DNA of 64,000 nt from Candidatus Galacturonatibacter soehngenii (GTDB lineage: Bacteria; Bacillota; Clostridia; Lachnospirales; Lachnospiraceae), in assembly GCF_008830185.1 (NCBI RefSeq), contig NZ_WAGX01000005.1, positions 1,302,001 through 1,366,000 of the forward strand, written 5' to 3'. Each line of letters begins with the position of its first letter. The stretch's first letter is position 1. Below, piece by piece: positions 35,749 to 44,930 of the stretch. The notes under the pieces are model-generated. The model did not search any database. It saw nothing but the letters and a program-made list of their open reading frames with translations, and had not been told where the DNA came from. A program made the position numbers and the translations under genes.

Positions 35749-37539
35749 TTATTGCTTTGATGATGGATACGCTTTCGCAGCTGCTAGTCTGGCTTCATTT
35801 TGATTTTTTGCATTTTGCATATCTACTGCCAATACATCCTCGTAGCCAAGTCCTTTTGCTGTTGTCTGCATGGTCTTTAAATAAGTAGCAAATTCGCTAT
35901 CATCCTTGGCAAAAATCATTTTCCATGAATTTTCTACAATCGTTGCCTTGCATTGCCCACGAATTGTAGTGATATTGGAATCGGCTTCTGGCGTAGCATA
36001 ACTAGTGCCTGGTGCAACAATAATAAAATTATTATCTTTTAAATATTCCATTGTTGTGTTTGCTTTTGTCTGACTGCTCCAATCTTCACTTAATTTCGTA
36101 ACACTGTTTTTAATGGTACTCTCCCATAACTGCCAATCATAAGGTTCTCCTATATTAGGATCAATATCACCCAGATTAATCGTTTTAAAGTTCAATGCTG
36201 AAACACCGTCTTTCCAGTTTCCACCGCCATATTCTTCTGGCACATCTACTTCATTGGATGGGAGTGCTTTTACTCCATATTCCGTCAAGACTGCTTTTCC
36301 ATCACTTCCTTTTTCCCAAGTCAAACCTTCAATACCAGCTGCGCCATTCGCCTGACCATTTAACTCAACTCCTTCTTCAGAATACAACCAGTCTATAAAA
36401 TCTGCAAGTCTTTGTGGATCTTTTGCATTGCTTCCAATTGCAATAACTCTTTGTGAGTTTCCTTCTGGACAATTTCCATAGGAAAAAATCTGCATATCAT
36501 CAATCGTTGCCAACATATAACCTTTTCCAGCTGCCTTATTTTCTTGTGTGTTATATTTATTTTGCGCAAGCCACGGCCATGGACAATAAAGCACCGTACC
36601 TTGTGTATATTTACTTTCCAATGTATCATAGTTTTGTGTTGTAGAATCAGGATCTACTAATCCATGTTGGTTTGCTTCAAATAAGAATTTTAATACCTTA
36701 GTATAAATTGAATCCGTATCAATAAGACTTGAATAGTCCGAGCCATCTGCCTTTGCTAGTACAAAACCTAATTCATCATATCCGTAAATACATGCAAACT
36801 GTTTCGCATTGTTCATCAAATTGTCGTCCCAATCCTTGAATAAAGAAATGGCATAGATCTTATCGTTTCCTTCTTTGGCTCTTGCAAGTTTTTGCATATC
36901 TTCCAATACATTTAGAAAATCATCTAGATTTGCCATTTTAGGATAACCAAGCTGCGCATAATAGTCCCAGCGAATGTATGGTCCAAACGTTGGCTCTAAC
37001 CCTTCACTTGGCTCTGTTGCGGCTTTGGAAGAAATAGAATTTGGAAATGCCCAGATTCCTTCTTTGCCTAAATCCTTGTTCAAAATTGTAATTGCATCAC
37101 TATAGTTTTTTATGATGTCTTTCTCTTTCATTAAGTCCGTCATATCCATAACCAGACCTGATGTAACTAAATCCTTCAACTTACCTTCAGTATTACCCAG
37201 AATAATCAATTCTCCCAAATCCCCTGCTGCAGAACGTGTCTGATAAAGTGTTTCCCCTCCACCAGCAACATTTCTAGCAATAATATTTAATTCCATGTTG
37301 AATTTATCTTTTACAATTTTTGCAAACCAACCACTTTGAATTCCTTGATAGTTTGCTAATTCGTCAAATACATCTACCGTTATAAAATCTTTATATTTTA
37401 CATTGGTAGATTCTGTTGCTGTCTGCGAATCTTTCGTTGACGTTTCTTTTGTTGAACTTGCATTTGTTCCGCCACACCCCGTTATAGCAGATATAACAAG
37501 TGTGGTACTTAAAAGTACACTTAATATCTTTTTCTTCAT
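35749..37539 (-). CDS. Sugar ABC transporter solute-binding lipoprotein (LplA/LipO type)
   Basis: 596 residues, longer than ordinary sugar-binding proteins, as in the LplA/YtcQ group. Lipoprotein signal: MKKKILSVLLSTTL..., lipobox AITGC with Cys22. The mature protein starts with Gly/Ser/Thr-rich linker SSTKETSTKDSQTATES. The body has WDYYAQLGYPKMANLDDFL and NAKDPQRLADFIDWLYSEEG, usual in this group. Start chosen at 37539: GGAGG lies six bases before it, while the earlier ATG at 37545 abuts it. It should bind the fucosylated oligosaccharide and deliver it to the two downstream permeases' pore. No ATPase gene in the operon; a shared MsmK-type ATPase is expected elsewhere. Confidence 0.92.
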   Translation of the reverse strand: MKKKILSVLLSTTLVISAITGCGGTNASSTKETSTKDSQTATESTNVKYKDFITVDVFDELANYQGIQSGWFAKIVKDKFNMELNIIARNVAGGGETLYQTRSAAGDLGELIILGNTEGKLKDLVTSGLVMDMTDLMKEKDIIKNYSDAITILNKDLGKEGIWAFPNSISSKAATEPSEGLEPTFGPYIRWDYYAQLGYPKMANLDDFLNVLEDMQKLARAKEGNDKIYAISLFKDWDDNLMNNAKQFACIYGYDELGFVLAKADGSDYSSLIDTDSIYTKVLKFLFEANQHGLVDPDSTTQNYDTLESKYTQGTVLYCPWPWLAQNKYNTQENKAAGKGYMLATIDDMQIFSYGNCPEGNSQRVIAIGSNAKDPQRLADFIDWLYSEEGVELNGQANGAAGIEGLTWEKGSDGKAVLTEYGVKALPSNEVDVPEEYGGGNWKDGVSALNFKTINLGDIDPNIGEPYDWQLWESTIKNSVTKLSEDWSSQTKANTTMEYLKDNNFIIVAPGTSYATPEADSNITTIRGQCKATIVENSWKMIFAKDDSEFATYLKTMQTTAKGLGYEDVLAVDMQNAKNQNEARLAAAKAYPSSKQ

Positions 37540-37585
37540 TTCCATCCTCCATTTTTTATTTTGTTAGAAGCAATGACCTTGCTTT

Positions 37586-38500
37586 TTAACCTTTCACAGA
37601 TCCAATCATAATTCCTTTTATGAAAAATCTCTGAAACATTGGATAAATACATAAAATAGGTAATACAACAATTACTGATACCGTCATTCGTATAGAAGTT
37701 CCAGTCTGCTGTGTTGCAACCATAGAAGAACTAAGTGCTGCCCCAGAACTGTTTTTTACCATGGAAGCCAGTGAATTAGCTTGGTTAATGTAGGTATAAA
37801 GCAAGTACTGCAAGGAGTATAACTTTTGATTCGTAATATAGATTAGCGTATCTTGGTAACTATTCCACTGATTGACTGCGGAAAAGATGGCAACCGTTGC
37901 AAGAATCGGCGTACAAGTAGGTAATACAATTTTACAAAACACCTTTATAATTCCTGCGCCGTCAATCTCTGCGGCCTCTTGCAATGCTTTTGGTAATGAT
38001 TCTACATAAGTTTTTACCAAGATAATATGAAAGGGCTGTACAATGGTTGGGATTACATATACCCAAAAATTATTGCTTAAATGTAGATTTTTCATTGTAA
38101 TAAATAAAGGAATCAATCCTGCATTAAAGTACATGGTAATAACAACAAAACGATACCAAAACTTTCTCTTCCACATTCTTTCTTGCGTAAACATAAAACC
38201 TAAAAAAGCGGATGCAATTACAGTTAACCCAGTACCAATAACCATCTTAGCAACGGAAACCATCGTTGCAGTCCCAAGTCCTTTTATCTCAATCAAACTT
38301 TTATAGTTTTCAAAATGTATGGCTTTTGGTATGAGATTAATTGCTCCTCTTGCACTCAAATCATTTGCACTAATCGTATTAATAACCAAATAGTAAAATG
38401 GATAAATGCACACAATTGTAAAAAGTCCAAACAAAAGATAATTGACGATAGTAAAAGTGATATCACTACTATTTTGACCGTTTCGTTTTAATTGTTTCAT
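37586..38500 (-). CDS. Sugar ABC transporter permease, LplC/MalG type
   Basis: 304 residues, six predicted membrane helices. The EAA cytoplasmic loop is visible: EAAEIDGAGIIKVFCKIVLP, contact with the ATPase. The C-terminal end RFFIKGIMIGSVKG is characteristic of LplC-type permeases. A longer frame begins at 38554, overlapping the preceding gene, but ATG 38500 follows GGAAGGTGAG. Pairs with the permease 13 bases upstream and the binding lipoprotein downstream. Confidence 0.93.
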   Translation of the reverse strand: MKQLKRNGQNSSDITFTIVNYLLFGLFTIVCIYPFYYLVINTISANDLSARGAINLIPKAIHFENYKSLIEIKGLGTATMVSVAKMVIGTGLTVIASAFLGFMFTQERMWKRKFWYRFVVITMYFNAGLIPLFITMKNLHLSNNFWVYVIPTIVQPFHIILVKTYVESLPKALQEAAEIDGAGIIKVFCKIVLPTCTPILATVAIFSAVNQWNSYQDTLIYITNQKLYSLQYLLYTYINQANSLASMVKNSSGAALSSSMVATQQTGTSIRMTVSVIVVLPILCIYPMFQRFFIKGIMIGSVKG

Positions 38501-38513
38501 TGTTCTCACCTTC

Positions 38514-39461
38514 CTAAATAATAGACTCTCCACGAACCTTTTTTGATACCACATTTACGCTGGCAAGCAATACGATACTCACTATACTTTTTAACATGCT
38601 AATTGCCGTTGCCAAAGAGTAACTGCTGCCTGTCATACCAATGTTATATACATACAAATCCAATACCTGTATATGTTCTTTGTTAAAAGAGTTCTGAAAC
38701 ACATAATACTGATCCAATCCATTATTTAAAAAGTTTGCAACGCTTAACATTAACATAATAAAAAAAGTAGGCATAAGTGCAGGCAACGTAATATGTCTCA
38801 TTAACTGAAAACGATTTGCTCCGTCAATACTTGCCGCTTCATACTGCTCTTGATCAATACTTGCAATCGAAGCTAAATAGATAATTGCGCTCCAGCCAAG
38901 ATTTTTCCAAACATTCCACATGAGCATCCATAAGTAGGTGTGAGAATCACTATCTAAAAACTTAATCGGTTCCGTAACAATCCCCCAATTTTTTAGTATG
39001 GTATTAACCATGCCACTAGAGGAAAATAAACTAAACGCCACGGAGTAAATTAATACCCAACTAATAAAGTTTGGAAGCGTCGTAAATGTTTGTACAAAGG
39101 TCTTAAATTTTTTTGCTTTAATCTCATTTAAAAAAATGGCAAAGAATACTGGAAAAAACGATGTTAGTATGCCAAGGAAACTCATTGCAAAGGTGTTTTT
39201 CAAAACCTGAAGAAGCTGCGACACTTGCGTTTTATTGGTAAACAGCATTTTAAACCACTGCAGCCCTACAAATTCGCATTGTGCTAAACTCCTCGGTGGT
39301 TTATAGTCAAAAAATGAATAAATCCACCCATGTAACGGAAAGTAAGAAAATAAAAATACCAGAATTAAAAATGGCAAAATCCATAAAAAATAACTGAAGC
39401 TTCGCCAATCATTTCTTTTCTTAGAAAACATTTGCTTAGAAGTTGTATTTGCACTTCTCAT
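38514..39461 (-). CDS. Sugar ABC transporter permease, LplB/MalF type
   Basis: 315 residues, six membrane helices. The EAA loop reads EQYEAASIDGANRFQLMRHI, TLPALMPTF. First gene of the leftward operon, preceded by AAAGGAGG. The promoter region lies in the 39462-39694 gap, shared with the divergent YesL gene: the likely target of the AraC-type regulator. No single clear box was picked out in that gap. Confidence 0.93.
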   Translation of the reverse strand: MRSANTTSKQMFSKKRNDWRSFSYFLWILPFLILVFLFSYFPLHGWIYSFFDYKPPRSLAQCEFVGLQWFKMLFTNKTQVSQLLQVLKNTFAMSFLGILTSFFPVFFAIFLNEIKAKKFKTFVQTFTTLPNFISWVLIYSVAFSLFSSSGMVNTILKNWGIVTEPIKFLDSDSHTYLWMLMWNVWKNLGWSAIIYLASIASIDQEQYEAASIDGANRFQLMRHITLPALMPTFFIMLMLSVANFLNNGLDQYYVFQNSFNKEHIQVLDLYVYNIGMTGSSYSLATAISMLKSIVSIVLLASVNVVSKKVRGESII

Positions 39462-39694
39462 ATTATGTAACCTCCTTTGTTGCCACCGTTTTTCTCTTGT
39501 ATTTTATCCTATCACTTGCCCCTCTTAATAAATACCTGAAAAAAAAGACTTTTTTCCATACAAAATTAGATATTTATTCTCCCCTCTAAGAAAAACTCTA
39601 TTTTTATATGTAAATCAGTGCTTATTTTTACGGTAGCCTTTTTTCTTTCTCCTAGCTAAGATATCGATATACTAGTGTCTAAGGAGGTTCTTAC

Positions 39695-40357
39695 ATGAAA
39701 ACATTTAACAAATCAACTCTTATCAATTCTGGACTCGACTTTATTCATACGCTTTGCAATTTTATTGTATTAAATCTTGTTTTTTTCATTACTTCTCTTC
39801 CGATTATCACAATTGGTGCCTCTGTATCTGCACTTTACTATGTTATGATAAAGGAAGCCAAACAAGAATTCGGATATTTGGTTCGTCCTTATCTAAAAGA
39901 ATTTAAAAATAATTTTAAAGCCACTACATTTTCCTTTCTTTTATTTTTCTTTACAGGCATCATTCTTTTATTTAATTTAGCCTTTTGGTACGCCATGGAT
40001 AACCTAGTATCTATGCTGATTATAAGTGTTTTAATCTTTGCTAGTATCTGTTACCTTTTCACTTTCTTGTATGCATTTCCTCTCATGGCACGTTTTGAGA
40101 ATGGTATCGTACAAACATTAAAGAATGCTTTCTATTTATCTTTACTACATAAAAAAATAACATTCGCTTTGTTGTTTGTTGATGCCTTTGTTATCAGTCT
40201 ATGTGTATTTTTTTCACCTATGAAGCTTTTTATGACATTATTTGGCTTTGCCTTCATTGCTTATTGTAAGTCCTTTCTTTTTATCCAAGTATTTGATTAC
40301 TATGAGACTTCACAGCTAACAAAGGACAAAGGAGTAGGATGCCAAAAAGTCCTTTGA
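39695..40357 (+). CDS. YesL-family (DUF624) membrane protein
   Basis: 220 residues, five to six hydrophobic segments. Seen: the N-terminal signature NLVFFITSLPIITIGASVSALYYV and the late FLFIQVFDYY. DUF624/YesL proteins are found beside YesM/YesN and LplBC-type transport loci; a role in sugar uptake is suspected but not shown. Divergent from the permease operon, so likely co-induced. Ribosome site AAGGAGG. A long hairpin covers its stop codon. Confidence 0.88.
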   Translation: MKTFNKSTLINSGLDFIHTLCNFIVLNLVFFITSLPIITIGASVSALYYVMIKEAKQEFGYLVRPYLKEFKNNFKATTFSFLLFFFTGIILLFNLAFWYAMDNLVSMLIISVLIFASICYLFTFLYAFPLMARFENGIVQTLKNAFYLSLLHKKITFALLFVDAFVISLCVFFSPMKLFMTLFGFAFIAYCKSFLFIQVFDYYETSQLTKDKGVGCQKVL

Positions 40358-40372
40358 CATTCTACTCCTTTG
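40327..40372. terminator. Hairpin between convergent YesL and pentapeptide genes
   Basis: Long stem CAAAGGAGTAGgATG (40327-40341) and CATtCTACTCCTTTG (40358-40372), one mismatch. It includes the YesL stop codon. No strong T-run on either side, so it may act as a 3'-end stabiliser or a weak bidirectional terminator. Confidence 0.5.
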
Positions 40373-40394
40373 ATAATCATTATCTAAATTCAAA

Positions 40395-41054
40395 CTATTT
40401 AATTATAACACCAAACAACTTGGCCAGTTCAGCCGCCTGATAAAGGTCCACTTTCGCCCCTCTTAATTCCATGCCCGTATCAGAAACAATGATACCTGTT
40501 ATGAGACTATTTGTAAAATCTATTCCCTTTAATGGCGTTTTAAAGAAATTCGTTTGCACAAAGTCTACTTGATTGCAGAGTAAATTTTTTAACTTACACC
40601 CTGATAGACTGGCATTTTTAAAATTACTTGCTACTAATTCTACCACGCTTAAATTGGTCTCACTTAAATCTGTGAATTCAAAATTACTTTCTTTTATCAA
40701 AACATCTTTAAAAATAGAACGTCCAAATCTTGCTCCTAACGCTTTATCATTTATAAATTCGCATCGATTAAAATACCCTTCTTTGAAGTCACAATTTGAT
40801 AAATCACAATTTACAAAAATCACATCAATAAAAGTAGATTTATAAAAATTACATTCACTAAACCTAACATTTTCAAAAATTACATTTTGGAGTCTATTTC
40901 CAGAAGCATCTACTTCCATCAAAAAACAGCCCTTTATGTGTAATCTTTCTATTTCTTTTTCTTCTCGTCTTGCTATTTGTAAAATTTCTATTATTTCCTC
41001 TGTATCACTGATTTGTGTTAGTTCCCTTATCATACTTGGCTTTTGTAGCTTCAT
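40395..41054 (-). CDS. Pentapeptide-repeat protein
   Basis: 219 residues. After a 45-residue N-terminus come about 27 imperfect A(D/N)LXX-type repeats (NCDLSNCDFKEGYFNRCEFI, NFEFTDLSETNLSVVELVAS), giving a right-handed quadrilateral beta-helix. It ends with GAKVDLYQAAELAKLFGVII, a tail common in this subfamily. Some pentapeptide proteins (Qnr, MfpA, McbG) mimic DNA and protect gyrase; whether this one does is unknown. Ribosome site GGGGGAG. Preceded by an extended -10 (TGGTATAAT, -10 at 41086-41091, minus strand) and a 12-base palindrome ATGATATATCAT at 41074-41085, a possible operator. Confidence 0.85.
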   Translation of the reverse strand: MKLQKPSMIRELTQISDTEEIIEILQIARREEKEIERLHIKGCFLMEVDASGNRLQNVIFENVRFSECNFYKSTFIDVIFVNCDLSNCDFKEGYFNRCEFINDKALGARFGRSIFKDVLIKESNFEFTDLSETNLSVVELVASNFKNASLSGCKLKNLLCNQVDFVQTNFFKTPLKGIDFTNSLITGIIVSDTGMELRGAKVDLYQAAELAKLFGVIIK

Positions 41055-41073
41055 TTTGCTCCCCCTTAATATA

Positions 41074-41091
41074 ATGATATATCATATTATA
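41074..41091 (-). promoter_or_regulatory. Extended -10 and palindrome before the pentapeptide gene
   Basis: Minus-strand TGGTATAAT (-10 hexamer at 41086-41091) directly beside the palindrome ATGATATATCAT (41074-41085). The -35 region is weak. The arrangement suggests a regulated promoter. Confidence 0.5.
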
Positions 41092-41136
41092 CCATGTATT
41101 GATTCATGTTTGTTCTAACACTATAATTAATGAAAC

Positions 41137-41613
41137 CTAGAAATTCGATTTCTCCATTTCTCTAATTATATTAACCATTTCTATTGCCCCTAATGCACAG
41201 TCATATCCTTTATTACCAGCTTTTGAACCTGCACGCTCAATTGCCTGTTCTATATTTTCTGTGGTAAGAACTCCAAACATGACTGGTATCCCACTACTTA
41301 TTGATACATGTGCGATTCCCTTTGCTACTTCACTACACACATAATCATAATGTGTCGTGCTTCCTCTTATCACTGCCCCAAGACAAATAATTGCATCATA
41401 TTTTCCACTCATTGCCATTTTTAAAGCAATTAAGGGAATTTCATATGCTCCAGGAACCCATGCAAGCATGATATTATCTTCGTTTACCTCATGGCGTTTC
41501 AGCCCATCCATAGCCCCTCCAATGAGCTTTGATGTAATAAACTCATTAAATCTTGATGCCACAATTCCAACTTTAATTTCATTTGCCACTAATTTTCCTT
41601 CAAAGGTTTTCAT
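41137..41613 (-). CDS. ribH: 6,7-dimethyl-8-ribityllumazine synthase
   Basis: Condenses 5-amino-6-ribitylaminouracil with 3,4-dihydroxy-2-butanone 4-phosphate. 158 residues, normal, forms an icosahedral shell. Seen: [41 protein letters not shown] with the catalytic His, [20 protein letters not shown]. Last gene of the four-gene rib operon, 16 bases after ribBA. Confidence 0.97.
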   Translation of the reverse strand: MKTFEGKLVANEIKVGIVASRFNEFITSKLIGGAMDGLKRHEVNEDNIMLAWVPGAYEIPLIALKMAMSGKYDAIICLGAVIRGSTTHYDYVCSEVAKGIAHVSISSGIPVMFGVLTTENIEQAIERAGSKAGNKGYDCALGAIEMVNIIREMEKSNF

Positions 41614-41629
41614 ATGTTTTCTCCTTGTA

Positions 41630-42832
41630 TTATTTATAATTTAAAATATGTCCCATTTTTTCTTGTTTTGTCTTTAAATAAAATAAATCATGTGCACTAG
41701 CCTCCATTTGAATCGGAATTCGTTTGATAACTTCTATTCCATATTCAGATAATTGACATACTTTATCTGGGTTGTTTGTTAAAATTCTTATGGTCTTTAC
41801 TCCTAAATCTTTTAATATATGCGCACCTATATAATATTCTCTTTGATCACCTTCAAAACCTAATTCTATATTTGCTTGCAAGGTATCCATTCCCATTTCT
41901 TGTAATTCATAAGCACGTAGCTTATTAACAAGACCAATTCCTCTTCCCTCCTGTCTCATGTATAGAAGGATTCCTCTTTCTTCTTTCTGTATTTTCAGCA
42001 TCGCTGCCTTAAGTTGCTGGCCACAATCGCATCGAAGTGATCCAAATACATCACCTGTCAGACATTCGGAATGAACTCTGCATAAAATATCTTTGCCATC
42101 CCCTATTTCTCCTTTAACCAAAGCAATATGGTGCTCCTTGTTTAACTTATTAACATAAGCGTATGACTTGAAATCTCCATATTTTGTTGGCATATTCGTA
42201 ATGGCACTACATTCTACAAATGATTCTTGTTTTTTTCTATAATCTTGTATTGCTTTTATTGTAATAAACTTTAAATTCCACTTTTTAGAAAGCTCCTCAA
42301 GCTTTGTCCTCCTCATCATAGTTCCATCGTCCTGCATAATTTCACAACAAATTCCACACTCTTTTAATCCTGCTAGACGCATAAGGTCAACCGTTGCTTC
42401 CGTATGACCTGCACGTTCCAATACTCCATTTTTCTTTGCCAATAGAGGAAACATATGACCCGGTCTTCTAAAATCTTTTGCATTTACATATTCCTCAACA
42501 CACTTCACAGCCGTAATACTTCGTTCTTTGGCCGATATGCCTGTTGTAGTTTCAATATGATCTATGGATATGGTAAAGGCTGTTTCATGATTGTCTGTAT
42601 TATTTTCAACCATCAAAGGAAGCTGTAATTTTTCTGCTATTTCTTGACTCATCGGCATACAAATCAGGCCTTTTCCATATGTAGCCATAAAATTAATATT
42701 TTCTTTTGTAGCATATTGACTCGCGCAAATGAAATCTCCTTCGTTTTCACGCTTATCATCATCCGTTACGATAATAATTTTCCCTTTTTTTAATTCCAGC
42801 AATGCCTCTTCTACTGTATTATATTGAAACAT
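41630..42832 (-). CDS. ribBA: Bifunctional DHBP synthase / GTP cyclohydrolase II
   Basis: 400 residues, two enzymes in one. N-terminal RibB (1-200): [37 protein letters not shown] make 3,4-dihydroxy-2-butanone 4-phosphate from ribulose 5-phosphate. C-terminal RibA (205-400): [20 protein letters not shown] with the three zinc Cys, [14 protein letters not shown], and the GTP-using TNNPDKV loop open the riboflavin pathway. Ribosome site CTAGGAGGG. Sits between ribE and ribH, as in Bacillus. Confidence 0.97.
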   Translation of the reverse strand: MFQYNTVEEALLELKKGKIIIVTDDDKRENEGDFICASQYATKENINFMATYGKGLICMPMSQEIAEKLQLPLMVENNTDNHETAFTISIDHIETTTGISAKERSITAVKCVEEYVNAKDFRRPGHMFPLLAKKNGVLERAGHTEATVDLMRLAGLKECGICCEIMQDDGTMMRRTKLEELSKKWNLKFITIKAIQDYRKKQESFVECSAITNMPTKYGDFKSYAYVNKLNKEHHIALVKGEIGDGKDILCRVHSECLTGDVFGSLRCDCGQQLKAAMLKIQKEERGILLYMRQEGRGIGLVNKLRAYELQEMGMDTLQANIELGFEGDQREYYIGAHILKDLGVKTIRILTNNPDKVCQLSEYGIEVIKRIPIQMEASAHDLFYLKTKQEKMGHILNYK

Positions 42833-42842
42833 CTTAACCCTC

Positions 42843-43490
42843 CTAGTATCCGAATTTGTTTAAAAAATCTCTCGTTATATTACTATCTGTTCTTACTTTT
42901 GTATCATAGTACATAAGTTTTTCAACATATTTTCCTATCAGGTCATTTTCTAAATTGACACAATCACCGACTACCTTTGTAGATAATATTGTTTTTTGAG
43001 CTGTGTGAGGTATTACAGAAATGCTAAAATGGTCTTTTGCAACCTTAGCAACTGTAAGGCTAATTCCGTCAATTGCAATTGATCCCTTTTCTACTATGTA
43101 TTTTTGAACTGCCTCTTCGGCTTTAATATGATACCAATGAGCTATATCATCTTTTTGTATTCTAATTATTTTGCCTAATCCATCTATATGTCCTGACACG
43201 ATATGTCCGCCAAACCTTCCATTTACAGGCATGGCTCTTTCTAAATTAACAAGGCTTCCTGTTGTCAAATCAAAAAGTGAAGAGCGCTTTAACGTTTCAT
43301 GCATGATATCCGCAGTAAATATGTCCCTACAAAAGCTAGTTACGGTTAGGCATACACCATTTAGTGCCACACTATCACCTAATTGTAGGTCGTTTAATAT
43401 TTTACGTGCTTGCACCGATACCTTTATAGAGTGTAAACCTCGCTCTACTTTGTCAATCCTACCAATTTCTTCAACTATTCCTGTAAACAT
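42843..43490 (-). CDS. ribE: Riboflavin synthase alpha subunit
   Basis: Dismutates two lumazine molecules to riboflavin. 215 residues with two homologous lumazine-binding halves: [12 protein letters not shown] ... [13 protein letters not shown] in the first and [13 protein letters not shown] ... [14 protein letters not shown] in the second. Its start lies inside the end of ribD (16-base overlap), so the two are translationally coupled; its ribosome site GAGGTG sits in ribD. Called ribC in some Bacillus literature. Confidence 0.96.
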   Translation of the reverse strand: MFTGIVEEIGRIDKVERGLHSIKVSVQARKILNDLQLGDSVALNGVCLTVTSFCRDIFTADIMHETLKRSSLFDLTTGSLVNLERAMPVNGRFGGHIVSGHIDGLGKIIRIQKDDIAHWYHIKAEEAVQKYIVEKGSIAIDGISLTVAKVAKDHFSISVIPHTAQKTILSTKVVGDCVNLENDLIGKYVEKLMYYDTKVRTDSNITRDFLNKFGY

Positions 43491-44578
43491 GAGTATTGCA
43501 CCTCACTTTCAATCAAAAAATCATCTCCTAGTTGTAATACCTTGCTATTTTTTAAAAAAAATGCATGGTCAGGATTCTCAATTCCAATACCTGCTATTGG
43601 CGTTTTAGCTTGCTCTCCTCCAAATAATTTGGGTGCGATATAACAGCAGTGCTTATTCACAATTTGGCTTTGTAACGCCGACCAGTGAAGTGCTCCTCCT
43701 CCTTCTATCAAGACACTATCAATTTCTTGAGTTCCTAATTTCTTCATTAGCTTCTTTAAATCTAAATGTCCATTTCTTTTTGGTACCGTAATGACTTCAC
43801 ATCCCGCCTGCCAATAAGGCCTTTGCTCCAATACACTTGTACTAGCGGTTGCTATTATCGTTTTAATCGCTTTTGCTGTGGTAATTACCTTTGCATTCAA
43901 AGGGGTACGTAGATTCGTATCACAAATAATTCGTATGGGATTTTTTCCATTTTCTACTCGACAAGTTAACAATGGGTCGTCAACAAGTACCGTTTTCACT
44001 CCAACCATAATAGAAGAATATTTATGCCTCTGTCTATGAACATGTTCTCTTGCCAGTTCTCCTGTAATCCATTTAGACTTTCCACAATGTGTTGCGATTT
44101 TTCCATCCATTGTCATTGCATATTTCATGATGACGTAAGGAGTATTCGTAGTTATGTAGTGAAAGAATACTTCGTTTAACTTATTGCACTCCTCCTCTAG
44201 GACATGTTCAATTACCTTAATACCATGTTTTCGAAGTAGAGCAATGCCTTTTTCTTGCATGATTGGATTTGGATCACAAGAGCCTATCACCACTTTTTTT
44301 ATTCCACTTTTTAAAATGGCATCGGTGCAAGGTGGTGTCTTTCCATAATGGCAACAAGGTTCTAAAGTTACATAAAGAGTTGCTTCTTTTGGTGAAGTAA
44401 TGCAATTATTTAAAGCATCTCGCTCCGCATGAAGTTCACCATATTTTCTATGATAACCTTCACCGATAATTTCTCCATTTTTAACAATTACAGCTCCAAC
44501 CATAGGATTGGGATTTACAAATCCACACCCCGCTTTAGCAAGCTTAATTGCTCTTTTCATGTAATCATGTTGAATCAT
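43475..44578 (-). CDS. ribD: Bifunctional pyrimidine deaminase/reductase
   Basis: 367 residues: deaminates and then reduces the pyrimidine from GTP opening. N-terminal deaminase with HAERDAL (zinc His) and EPCCHYGKTPPCTDAI (zinc Cys pair), VNPNPMVGAVIV; C-terminal reductase with YAMTMDGKIATHCGKSKWIT, HRYSSIMVGVKTVLVDDPLLT-type NADPH region and LIEGGGALHWS. First gene of ribDE-BA-H. Frame opens at 44593 (GTG), but the ATG at 44578 follows GAAAGGAGG. Control: FMN riboswitch and two terminators upstream. Confidence 0.97.
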   Translation of the reverse strand: MIQHDYMKRAIKLAKAGCGFVNPNPMVGAVIVKNGEIIGEGYHRKYGELHAERDALNNCITSPKEATLYVTLEPCCHYGKTPPCTDAILKSGIKKVVIGSCDPNPIMQEKGIALLRKHGIKVIEHVLEEECNKLNEVFFHYITTNTPYVIMKYAMTMDGKIATHCGKSKWITGELAREHVHRQRHKYSSIMVGVKTVLVDDPLLTCRVENGKNPIRIICDTNLRTPLNAKVITTAKAIKTIIATASTSVLEQRPYWQAGCEVITVPKRNGHLDLKKLMKKLGTQEIDSVLIEGGGALHWSALQSQIVNKHCCYIAPKLFGGEQAKTPIAGIGIENPDHAFFLKNSKVLQLGDDFLIESEVQYSCLQE

Positions 44579-44595
44579 ATTTCCTCCTTTCACAT

Positions 44596-44623
44596 AAAAA
44601 AAACCTTGAAATAATTTTCAAGG
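44596..44623 (-). terminator. Second terminator between the FMN riboswitch and ribD
   Basis: On the minus strand CCTTGAAA (reading 44623-44616), loop ATTA, TTTCAAGG (44611-44604), then eight T (44603-44596), ending 17 bases before the ribD start. A perfect intrinsic terminator that any rib transcript must pass. Confidence 0.85.
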
Positions 44624-44696
44624 CATTCTAACTTTAAGACTCGCTTACAATTGAAATATAAATAATCCGTCGTAATAGGACATAATGTTCTATTAC

Positions 44697-44731
44697 AAAA
44701 AAAGCTCTGAAATGATATGGCATTTCAGAGC
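44697..44731 (-). terminator. FMN riboswitch terminator
   Basis: On the minus strand GCTCTGAAATG (44731-44721), six-base loop, CATTTCAGAGC (44714-44704), then seven T (44703-44697). This is the expected off-switch structure, about 40 bases after the aptamer. Directly beyond it lies a further perfect dyad GTAATAG/CTATTAC (44672-44678, 44690-44696). Confidence 0.9.
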
Positions 44732-44767
44732 ACAAATGATTACATTTACAATCATGTAAACTAACTT

Positions 44768-44874
44768 TTTCTTCTTTCATCCAGACTATACTGTCGGCTT
44801 CGGAATCACACCGAATCAACCTTACGGCTCGTGGGCTTTACCACCGGTAGGGAATCTCACCCTGCCCTGAAGAT
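44768..44874 (-). ncRNA. FMN riboswitch (RFN element)
   Basis: Conserved RFN core on the minus strand: the P1 arms AATCTTC and GAAGAAA, then CAGGGCAGGGTGAGATTCCC, TACCGGTGGTAAAGCCCACG, AGCC, and the 3' CCGACAGTATAGTCTGGATG followed by AAAGAAG. The aptamer binds flavin mononucleotide and favours the downstream terminator, lowering riboflavin gene expression when FMN is plentiful. Confidence 0.97.
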
Positions 44875-44892
44875 TATATTCAATTGTTTTTG

Positions 44893-44921
44893 ACTATATC
44901 ACTTTCCATACTTTTTGTCAA
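44893..44921 (-). promoter_or_regulatory. Promoter of the rib operon
   Basis: Minus-strand TTGACA (44916-44921), 17 bases, TATAGT (44893-44898); start expected near 44886, just before the riboswitch. Confidence 0.85.
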
Positions 44922-44930
44922 ACGTTTTAA

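Noticed and set aside
43171-43608. A 145-codon plus-strand frame across ribE-ribD
   Set aside because: Antisense shadow of two intact riboflavin genes.
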